DNA of 9,428 bases, taken from positions 1-9,428 of the forward strand of contig JANQGN010000717.1 in the NCBI GenBank assembly GCA_028277295.1, read 5' to 3'. Below, in pieces: positions 1 through 6,757 of the stretch. The stretch is from Rhodospira sp. Lineage in GTDB: Bacteria; Pseudomonadota; Alphaproteobacteria; Rhodospirillales; Rhodospirillaceae. Both the position numbers and the translations under genes were made by a program. The notes under the pieces were generated by a model, which was given only the letters and a program-made list of their open reading frames with translations, did not search any database and was not told the origin of the DNA. Positions within the stretch are counted from its first letter, which is position 1; each line of letters opens with the position of its first letter.

Positions 1-815
<815 letters not shown>

Positions 816-970
816 GGCGTCTCGACTCCGCGCGGAGGGCTGGTGATGGCCGGGGCGCGCACTGGAAACCGCGCGGCCCTTGGCTTAGGTTGGCATGAGC
901 GGACCGTGAGACAACCGGGGCGTCTGGCGCGGCGCCGGCGGCGTGCGTGCCGATGATCCCGGCCGATGCC

Positions 971-1003
971 GCGCAGATCCCGCGCAGATCCCGCGCAGAT
1001 CCC
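971..1003. repeat. Three perfect tandem copies of an 11 bp unit
   Basis: The unit GCGCAGATCCC occurs three times with no mismatch or gap (971-981, 982-992, 993-1003). The array ends 7 bases before the GGAGG of the small gene starting at 1025, so it probably lies in the promoter or 5' leader of that gene. It could be an iterated operator or simply a slippage-generated microsatellite; the sequence alone does not decide. No clear sigma-70 hexamers were found in the rest of the 816-1024 divergent region. Confidence 0.9.
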
Positions 1004-1024
1004 GGAGCCGGGAGGACACCAGCG

Positions 1025-1294
1025 ATGAAGCTGCATATTGATATCGACTGCACCCCGGAGGAGGCGCGCGCCTTCCTCGGCCTGCCGGACGTTCAGCCCA
1101 TGCAGGCGGCGCTGATGGCGCAGCTTCAGGAGCGCCTGGAAGCCAATCTGTCGGCCACCGATCCGGAGGTGTTGTTTCGGACCTGGCTGCCGGCGCAGAT
1201 CGGCAATCTGGAGCATCTGCAAAAGTTCTTCTGGCAGCAGTTCACCCAGGCCGCGGCCCGCGCCGCCGGTGGATCGTCGCAGGGACGGGAGTGA
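1025..1294 (+). CDS. DUF6489-like small protein of unknown function
   Basis: An 89-residue acidic-to-neutral, probably cytosolic and helical protein without signal peptide or membrane segment. The opening MKLHIDIDCTPEEARAFLGL followed by PDVQPMQ, and the later motif FRTWLPAQIGNLEHLQKFFW (51-70), match my recollection of the alphaproteobacterial DUF6489 family, whose function is unknown. The pattern is a short beta strand, an EARAFLGLPDV turn, then amphipathic helices, and a disordered Gly/Ser tail at 81-89. The start is supported by GGAGG at 1011-1015, nine bases ahead of the ATG; an in-frame upstream ATG at 947 would run through the tandem repeats and is not favoured. The gene is monocistronic here: the upstream neighbour is divergent and the downstream neighbour convergent. 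Confidence 0.82.
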   Translation: MKLHIDIDCTPEEARAFLGLPDVQPMQAALMAQLQERLEANLSATDPEVLFRTWLPAQIGNLEHLQKFFWQQFTQAAARAAGGSSQGRE

Positions 1295-1337
1295 CTAGCC
1301 CGCATTTCTCACCACCGCGAGGCCGTGACGACGGATG

Positions 1338-1354
1338 TCGGCCCGATGGGCCGG
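1338..1354. terminator. Possible bidirectional terminator hairpin between convergent genes
   Basis: A perfect 6 bp GC stem, CGGCCC (1339-1344) and GGGCCG (1348-1353) with loop GAT, plus a flanking G-T wobble, lies directly after the cyclase stop codon and in the 60 bp gap between the two convergent genes. There is no T-tract on either strand, so it is only a weak candidate and could equally be a chance GC palindrome. Confidence 0.3.
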
Positions 1355-3913
1355 TCAGTGATCGCGGGCCTCCGGCCGTCCAGCCAGGGCGTCATCCGCC
1401 GGTGCCGCGGGCGCATCCGGCATGCCCCCGCCCCCAACGCCGCCGTCGTCGGGCGGGCGGGCGGATGGCGGGGCGGAGCCTGGTCTCTCGTCCTTCCCGG
1501 CCCGTGCCCGGGTGTCGGCCAGCGACCCGGACTCGGGATCGCCCTCGCGCCCACCGGCGGCGCCGGTTCCGGGCTCGGTGTGGTGTCCCGGCTTGGCCGG
1601 TGCCTCCAGGTCTGACGTTGTCGGCGATGTGGTCACTGGTTCTGAGGGCGTGTCGGACTCGACCACGACCTTGGCAGTGGATGCCACCCCGGACGGTGCC
1701 GCGGCGCCAGGCTCGGCCAGCGTATCGGCGATACCGTCGGGGGTGGTCATGACGTCGGCATCGGAGCTTGGGTCCACCCATCCGTCGGCGTCCGGATCGA
1801 TGGTGGCGCCGCCCGGGCGATCGCGTCCGCCACCGGGCTGGCTTGGCAGGGCAGCCGGTCCGGCGTTCGGATCGCTGTCCTGAGGTCCCTCGCCGTCCGG
1901 TCCCACACCGCTGGCCGTTGAATCGACGCGCCAGCGCCGCGACGGCGCGCCGTCCCACACCGCCTCGTGCAGTCGCTGCGGATCCTTAATGCCCTTGAGC
2001 AGGAATGTGCCCCGGTCCTCGAACACCAGTTTGGTGCCCTCGCACATGTCGCGCACGATCTGGGTGACGATGATCTCGTCCATGTCCGCCTTGGCGCAGA
2101 CGCGTGCCGCGACCGTGACCGCCAGGCCGTAGTAGTCGTTCTCGGCGCTGATGGGCTCGCCTGCGTTGATGCCGATCCGAATGCGCAAGGGAATCTCGGT
2201 CTCGGCCTGATTGTGGGCGTGCACCGCCTTGAGCACGTCGATCATGCTCCAGACGGCGTCCGGGATATGCTCGAACGTGGCCATGATGCCGTCGCCGGTG
2301 TGCTTGATCTCGCGTCCGTTGAAGCGTGCCAGGGCGGAGCGCACCGCGGCGTTGTGGGCGCGCAAAATCTGCTGGGCCTTGACGTCGCCGTGCTCGCTGG
2401 TCAGGTCGGTCGAGCCGACCATATCGGTGAACACAATGGCAATGGTGCTGCCGCTGATCTTCTGGGTCTTGGGGGTGTTCCAGTCTTCCAGCACCATGCC
2501 CAGACTGGCGAAGGCGGTGTCCGCGCCGGATTGGTGTTCCGATTGATACAAGGTCATGGCTTCACGGCCGCAGCGCACCATCTGGGCATAGCGGTCCTCG
2601 ACCAGATAGGAGTCGAGCCGTTCGACGAACGAGGCGGCCTGGGTGGCGTGCGTGCCCATGACCTCCACGGTCTCTCGCAGAAGCTGATAGACCTCCTCCT
2701 GACTCAAGCTCTGAGTGTGCGCCACCACCTCGCAGACGCCAGCCAGATACAGATTGATGCCGAAGCGGTTGTAGGGATCCAGCTTGGGCCGCAGATTCTT
2801 GAGAGCGGCCACATAGGCGCTCAGGAAGGCCATGGTGGTCGCGTGGCCGCTTTGGAAGGCCGGCGTGGGGGGCGGGTCCGGAGTGGGCTCGGCGGGTGAC
2901 GCGTCGTCGTCGGCATTGGAACGCTCGGCGTCTTGATCCGCCATGGATTGTTGCCGTTTTTCTTTTTCTTTTTCCTTTTCTTTCTCTGCTTCTTCTAGAT
3001 TTTCTTTTTTCTTTCGTGCTTTTTCCGTCTCCCTCTCGTTTTCTTTTTTTTGTTTTTCTTTCTCAATGTCCTTTTCGGTCTTATTTTTGTTTGGGTCGTC
3101 CTCCGCGCCGCCATCGCCAGGACCGGTGACGCTGCCCGCCGGCGCCTGGCGCCCGTCGCCGGTCGCGGCCGGCGGTTCCGGGGGGGCGGAGTCGATCTCG
3201 TCGGTCCTGGGGGGCCGCCTGCGGCGCTTCTGCGTGGTCGCCACCCCCTGCAAGGGCACCACCCGCAAGGTGAGCACGACGCCGGTGAGCACGACCAGGA
3301 TCATGAACGCCGAGAACACGGAACTGGACAGGGAGCGGGTGTCAATGACCACGTCGAAGCCGCGCAACATATTGATGACGACAAGGATCGTGGCCGCCCC
3401 CGCCGTGGCCACGACCAGACTGGCGATCAGCACGAACAAGATCCGTGCCAGCAAGTCGCCAGTGGAGCGGGCATGGGTCGGCCCGCCAAACCGGGTGCGG
3501 CCATTGTCGGCGCCAGGGGTGGTCTGCGCGCGTCCGGCGAACTGGTCGAATCCCGCCGGCATTTGCACATTCGGCCGGAACCCGGCCCTCACCGGGCCGC
3601 TGGTCGTCGTGGGCCGTCCCCAATCGGCGTCCCCCCCCGGGCCTGGGCCGGTGTTGCCGTCGCGTCCCAGGCGGTCTCGCTGACGTCGGCGCAGTTCCAC
3701 CGCCTTGGGGCTGAGGAACACGGTCTGCTCCCCATAGCGGTTGGTCTCGGGGTCGTAGCTTTCGCGCATCACCTTGGTGGGGCGGCCCAGGTAGGTTTCC
3801 AGGGCCCGCGCCTCGTCCAACGCCCGCGTCTTCTCGGAATTCACATAGCGGGCATGCAGGACCCAACCCGTGTCCTCGAGCGTATAGACCTCGTAATGGG
3901 CGATCGTTGGCAT
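1355..3913 (-). CDS. Membrane-anchored class III adenylate cyclase with Lys/Glu-rich helix and disordered tail
   Basis: An 852-residue protein predicted to convert ATP to cAMP. In order: an N-terminal soluble domain (1-75, YEVYTLEDTGWVLHARYVN...), a Gly/Pro-rich linker, two membrane segments (about 154-183 and 198-219) with a very short outer loop and positive flanks placing both ends in the cytosol. Then come a Pro-rich linker, a Lys/Glu/Arg-rich helix (276-321), an alpha-helical domain (355-480), the cyclase homology domain (490-655) and a 195-residue disordered Pro/Gly/Asp-rich tail. Catalytic features: metal Asp D497 (FTDMVGST) and D541 (HTGDGIMATF), adenine-type K537 with D593 (DYYG), and R604 (AARV). 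The usual Asn of VNxAAR is Thr (T600). K537/D593 favour ATP over GTP. The ATG at 3913 is preferred over a TTG 53 codons upstream because the conserved-looking domain begins there; the ribosome site (GGGA) is weak. Its neighbour is convergent and there is no operon partner. Confidence 0.92.
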   Translation of the reverse strand: MPTIAHYEVYTLEDTGWVLHARYVNSEKTRALDEARALETYLGRPTKVMRESYDPETNRYGEQTVFLSPKAVELRRRQRDRLGRDGNTGPGPGGDADWGRPTTTSGPVRAGFRPNVQMPAGFDQFAGRAQTTPGADNGRTRFGGPTHARSTGDLLARILFVLIASLVVATAGAATILVVINMLRGFDVVIDTRSLSSSVFSAFMILVVLTGVVLTLRVVPLQGVATTQKRRRRPPRTDEIDSAPPEPPAATGDGRQAPAGSVTGPGDGGAEDDPNKNKTEKDIEKEKQKKENERETEKARKKKENLEEAEKEKEKEKEKRQQSMADQDAERSNADDDASPAEPTPDPPPTPAFQSGHATTMAFLSAYVAALKNLRPKLDPYNRFGINLYLAGVCEVVAHTQSLSQEEVYQLLRETVEVMGTHATQAASFVERLDSYLVEDRYAQMVRCGREAMTLYQSEHQSGADTAFASLGMVLEDWNTPKTQKISGSTIAIVFTDMVGSTDLTSEHGDVKAQQILRAHNAAVRSALARFNGREIKHTGDGIMATFEHIPDAVWSMIDVLKAVHAHNQAETEIPLRIRIGINAGEPISAENDYYGLAVTVAARVCAKADMDEIIVTQIVRDMCEGTKLVFEDRGTFLLKGIKDPQRLHEAVWDGAPSRRWRVDSTASGVGPDGEGPQDSDPNAGPAALPSQPGGGRDRPGGATIDPDADGWVDPSSDADVMTTPDGIADTLAEPGAAAPSGVASTAKVVVESDTPSEPVTTSPTTSDLEAPAKPGHHTEPGTGAAGGREGDPESGSLADTRARAGKDERPGSAPPSARPPDDGGVGGGGMPDAPAAPADDALAGRPEARDH
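2951..3090. other. AT-rich polypyrimidine/polypurine tract inside the cyclase gene
   Basis: By hand count about 45 of 140 bases are G or C (about 32%), against a strongly GC-rich surround. The plus strand of 2951-3060 is about 90% pyrimidine, including a run of eight T at 3044-3051 and six T at 3005-3010. On the coding (minus) strand it gives AAA/GAA/GAG codons for repeated KEK, EKEKEK and KKK motifs (residues 276-321), probably a single charged alpha-helix linking the membrane part to the cyclase. The reading frame is intact. The tract could adopt unusual DNA structure or undergo slippage. Confidence 0.88.
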
Positions 3914-4279
3914 GCACCAAATCCCGGACCGTTTTCGTCTCAAGCGTGGCCGTGCGCCAAGTGTCAATAGGCCCTCGTGCCCTGACGCAGACAAAGGATG
4001 CGGTCCGCTATCTTTTGTCCGTGTTAAAAGTGCCCTAAGGTCACCCTCTTGTGCAGCGACTGATGCCGTCAAGGATGGAGTTCTGAACGGTGTCGCTACA
4101 CCAGGTCATCGGCGGGACCGAATCTCCGCTCCGGCCGGTCGCGCCCCCAACCCGCCGGTTCCTCGGTAAAAAAGGGTAAGGGGAGACGGGTGCCTGAACA
4201 ATAGCGGACGATCCGGCGCGCCACGGGGATGAGGGCGGGATACGCGACGGGCATGGCGGCACGGTCGGGCCGCTAGAGA
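3914..4279. other. Gene-free stretch upstream of the cyclase
   Basis: No convincing gene lies here. It holds the leader and possible promoter of the cyclase on the minus strand. It is less GC-rich than the genes, with patches such as a run of six A near 4169. Short reading frames on both strands have no ribosome site and low-complexity Arg/Pro/Ser-rich translations. Confidence 0.6.
3935..3967 (-). promoter_or_regulatory. Possible -35 element for the cyclase gene
   Basis: On the minus strand a perfect TTGACA (plus positions 3962-3967) lies about 50 bases upstream of the cyclase ATG. The sequence at the expected -10 distance (TTGAGA-like) is a poor match, so either the promoter is weak or factor-dependent, or the hexamer is coincidental. 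Confidence 0.25.
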
Positions 4280-4328
4280 CAAGCAAATCCCGAGCGATCT
4301 GACACAGATCGCGACGACGATTTGCTTG
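4280..4328. repeat. Nested inverted repeat / large stem-loop
   Basis: Two perfect inverted repeats are nested: an outer 10 bp arm CAAGCAAATC (4280-4289) with GATTTGCTTG (4319-4328), and an inner 8 bp arm GCGATCTG (4294-4301) with CAGATCGC (4305-4312) around a 3-base loop. Short unpaired bulges (CCGA and GACGAC) separate them. It is followed by a smaller palindrome AACAA-T-TTGTT (4332-4342). There is no T-tract after the hairpin on either strand, so it is not a standard terminator. It could be a regulatory RNA element, a protein site or part of a palindromic interspersed repeat. Confidence 0.85.
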
Positions 4329-4340
4329 AAAAACAATTTG

Positions 4341-4487
4341 TTAGAGCCCGTCCGGAAAATCTGGGGAGCCGCGATATGTAGTGTGCCTGTGCCCGAATCG
4401 CATTCCGTATGTGGTGTTTTGCAAGGCTTTCCGGACAGACACTGAGAGCATGCTGGGCGATTCAGAAATCGCGCAACATGCTCTAAG
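4341..4487. repeat. Structured intergenic element with nested inverted repeats and an imperfect 18-position hairpin
   Basis: The outer arms TTAGAGC (4341-4347) and GCTCTAA (4480-4486) are perfect complements. Inside them GTCCGGAAA (4350-4358) pairs with TTTCCGGAC (4428-4436). At the right end a hairpin runs 4445-4484: arm AGAGCATG...GCGATT against AATCGC...CATGCTCT, 16 of 18 positions paired, with loop CAGA. The AGAGCATG opening is reminiscent of palindromic intergenic repeats common in alphaproteobacteria, but I cannot confirm copies elsewhere. A small MITE-like element or a structured non-coding RNA are both possible. No open reading frame in it looks real. Confidence 0.7.
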
Positions 4488-4506
4488 TCCCGTTTCTGAA
4501 CGATTA

Positions 4507-4515
4507 TGATATAAC
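4507..4515 (+). promoter_or_regulatory. Extended -10 promoter for the TPR gene
   Basis: TGATATAAC fits the extended -10 pattern TGnTATAAT with one mismatch, and an overlapping TATGAT begins two bases upstream of it. It sits about 70 bases ahead of the ATG at 4583 and just after the structured repeat. No good -35 hexamer is seen at 16-18 bases upstream, which is tolerable for an extended -10. It would start transcripts near 4522 and serve the coupled pair that follows. Confidence 0.45.
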
Positions 4516-4582
4516 GGCGTCGTTGGCCGCGTGTTTGCTGGGGGTAGCGGGGCGGCGTGACGACACGCAAGGGATGGTCTTT

Positions 4583-6757
4583 ATGGTTGACCCCATACCG
4601 CAGGCTCCCGCCGGGCCTGGCGAGGCGTCCGCCGTCCACGGCTCCAGCACCGCGGCAGACGGGACCGAGGCGAATGCGGCCAGGGTGGATGAGGCCCGCC
4701 GCCGGCTGCTGGCTGGCGACGACGAGGGCGTGTTGGCGCTGGGCGGGGAGATCGCCCCGGCTGGCGAGGTGGCGCGCCTGATGGGTCTGGCGGCCCTGCG
4801 CCAGGGGCGCGCCGCCGAGGCCGAGGCGCTGTTCGAGGCCGCCCGTGCCGAGTTGGGTGCCACGGATGTGGGGTTGACGGTGGCCCTGGGCGGCACGGCC
4901 TTGGCGGCTGGGGACCTGGAGACCGCCGAAGCCCGCTTTCGCGCCGCCCAGGCCGAGGCGCCGCATGCGGCGGCGGCGGCCGTGGGCCTGGCCGAGACCC
5001 TGACCCGGCGGGGTGATACCGGCGGCGCGGTTGCCGCCTGGCGGCACGCCGTGGGGGCGCTAAGCGCCGCGACACCGGCGCGTTTCGACTCGTGGATGCT
5101 CAGCCTGCCCGCCGATGTGGGTGTGGCGCCCATGCTGGCGGTGGCGCGGGCCCTGGCGGTTTCGCCGGCCCGTGATCAAGGTGCGTTCGTGGCGCGCCGG
5201 GTCTTGACGGTGGCGCCCGGCGACGCGGCGGCGCGAGCCCTGTGGGACGCCCTGCGCCCGCCCGCCGCCGCGCCCGCCGCCGCGCGGGTCATGGCCGGAA
5301 CCGAGACAGAAGCGGAGGGCAAGGCGGAAGCAGAAGTCGGGACGAAGGCGGCGACGCGGCCCGTCCACCATGAATCGCCGGCCCAGGCCGATGCCGACGC
5401 CGCCACGGCGGCTACCCTGCTGACGCTCCGGGCCGAGGCGTTGTGCCAGGCCGAGCGGGCCGAGGACGCGGCGGCTGCGGCGCGGGCGGCGATTGATCGC
5501 GATCCCACCGCCGCCGCGCCCTGGCACGCCCTGGCCACCGCGCTGGAGACGTTGGGGGCCGAGGACGAGGCCATCGCGGCCCACCTGGCCGCCGTGCTGC
5601 GCGCCCCGACCGATCCGGCCGGTCACCAGGGGCTGGCGCGGGCGCTGGAGCGCCGCAATCTCCTCGATTCGGCCATCGAGCGCTGGGGGATGGCGGTGGC
5701 CGCCGATCCCGAGGGTCCCGACGGGCATCTGGGCCTGGCCGAGGCCCTTCTCAAGGGCGGCGCCTACCGCGACGGCTGGGACGAGCACGAATGGCGGGTG
5801 TTGCACACCGACCGCCCGGCTGGGTCCTTCGCGCAACCGGCCTGGAGCGGGGAACCGCTGGGGGGCGGGCGCCTGCTGGTCTGGCGCGAGCGCCAGGGTC
5901 TGGCCGAGGAGGTGCTGGCCCTGCGGCTGGCGCCGGCGGCGGCCCGGGCCACCGGCGGGGCCTTGCTGCTGGAGGTGACCCCGGCCCTGGTGACGGCCTG
6001 CGCGCGCGCCTGTCCGGACGCGGTGGTGATCCCCGCCGCCGACCCGCCGCACCCGGAAACCCGCGCCGAGGACGTCGTGTCCCAGGTTCCGGTCGGCAGT
6101 CTGGCGCGCCTTCTGGGGGGTGAGCCATCGACCCTGGTGGACGACGGGCCGACGCTGGAGGCCGACCCGGCGCGGGTCGCCGCCCTGTCTGACGCCTTGC
6201 GGGATGGTCAGTCAGACTCCCTGCTCGTGGGCCTCGCCTGGCGTGCCGGTCCGCTGGGGGCCGACGAGTCTCCCGGGGGGTGTCCCGAGGCGCCGGACTG
6301 GGCGGATTGGCGGCCGCTTTTCTCGGTGCCAGGGGTGCGGCTCGTGCCGCTCCAGGCGGGGGCGGAGGCGGCGGCGGACCTGGTGCGCCTGCGGGATGAC
6401 CATGATATCGCCCTGCCCCTCGAGCCAGTGCTGGCGGCCTGTGCCGACGGCGTGGCGGCCGGTGAGGGAGAGGATGCCCTGGACGCGCTCCTGGCGCTGG
6501 TTGGCGCGATGGATGTGGTGGTTACGGTCGACAGCACGCTCGCCCATCTGGCCGGGGCGCTGTCGGTTCCGGGGATTGTGCTGCTGCCCTTCGCCGCCAG
6601 TTGGCCCTGGGGCGTGGCGGGCACGCGCATGCCCTGGTATCCCTCGCTGCGCCTGGCCCGGCAGGTCGCGCCCGGCGCCTGGGGGTCGCCTGTCGGTCGG
6701 GCCGCCCAGGCCCTGGCCCGGTTTCGCGCCGATGATCCGTCGGGAGCCGATTCATGA
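4583..6757 (+). CDS. TPR protein with C-terminal glycosyltransferase-9-like domain
   Basis: A 724-residue Ala-rich cytosolic protein. Residues 33-160 form degenerate TPR-like helical pairs. A charged linker (226-270) follows, then clearer TPRs at 272-400 (AEDAAAAARAAIDRDPTAAA, EDEAIAAHLAAVLRAPTDPA, LDSAIERWGMAVAADPEGPD). The segment GWDEHEWR (398-405) leads into a domain (about 403-715) resembling the TPR-linked glycosyltransferase family with a heptosyltransferase (GT9) fold. Retained motifs are WSGEPLGGGRLLVW, TVDSTLAHLAGAL (648-660) and PWYPSLRLARQ (684-694). The usual EQGxGD donor-site motif reads RQGLAEE (437-443), so transferase activity is uncertain. The ATG at 4583 has GGGA eight bases upstream; an upstream in-frame TTG (4523) and an ATG (4574) lack suitable sites. 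The stop overlaps the start of the next gene by four bases (ATGA). Sugar transfer to a surface polysaccharide or protein is possible, but a binding role is equally plausible. Confidence 0.85.
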   Translation: MVDPIPQAPAGPGEASAVHGSSTAADGTEANAARVDEARRRLLAGDDEGVLALGGEIAPAGEVARLMGLAALRQGRAAEAEALFEAARAELGATDVGLTVALGGTALAAGDLETAEARFRAAQAEAPHAAAAAVGLAETLTRRGDTGGAVAAWRHAVGALSAATPARFDSWMLSLPADVGVAPMLAVARALAVSPARDQGAFVARRVLTVAPGDAAARALWDALRPPAAAPAAARVMAGTETEAEGKAEAEVGTKAATRPVHHESPAQADADAATAATLLTLRAEALCQAERAEDAAAAARAAIDRDPTAAAPWHALATALETLGAEDEAIAAHLAAVLRAPTDPAGHQGLARALERRNLLDSAIERWGMAVAADPEGPDGHLGLAEALLKGGAYRDGWDEHEWRVLHTDRPAGSFAQPAWSGEPLGGGRLLVWRERQGLAEEVLALRLAPAAARATGGALLLEVTPALVTACARACPDAVVIPAADPPHPETRAEDVVSQVPVGSLARLLGGEPSTLVDDGPTLEADPARVAALSDALRDGQSDSLLVGLAWRAGPLGADESPGGCPEAPDWADWRPLFSVPGVRLVPLQAGAEAAADLVRLRDDHDIALPLEPVLAACADGVAAGEGEDALDALLALVGAMDVVVTVDSTLAHLAGALSVPGIVLLPFAASWPWGVAGTRMPWYPSLRLARQVAPGAWGSPVGRAAQALARFRADDPSGADS

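Noticed and set aside
1967..2899. 310-codon plus-strand reading frame opposite the cyclase
   Set aside because: It mirrors the catalytic domain of the cyclase; the His/Gly/Val-rich translation has no recognisable fold and no ribosome site.
2960..3060. T-runs that could suggest intrinsic terminators on the plus strand
   Set aside because: They lie within the intact cyclase coding sequence and are not preceded by GC hairpins.
3914..4072. 53-codon N-terminal extension of the cyclase from a TTG
   Set aside because: The added residues are irregular and Arg-rich, contain the possible -35 element, and precede an ATG at which the ordered domain starts.
4041..4286. 81-codon minus-strand reading frame in the gene-free region
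   Set aside because: Ser/Pro/Arg-rich translation, no ribosome site, no recognisable motif, and it ends in the likely leader of the cyclase.
4280..4328. Nested palindrome read as an intrinsic terminator
   Set aside because: Neither strand has a T-tract following the stem, and no gene ends nearby.
4523..4582. 20-codon N-terminal extension of the TPR protein from a TTG
   Set aside because: It would start at the predicted transcription start with no ribosome site; the ATG at 4583 has GGGA at good spacing.
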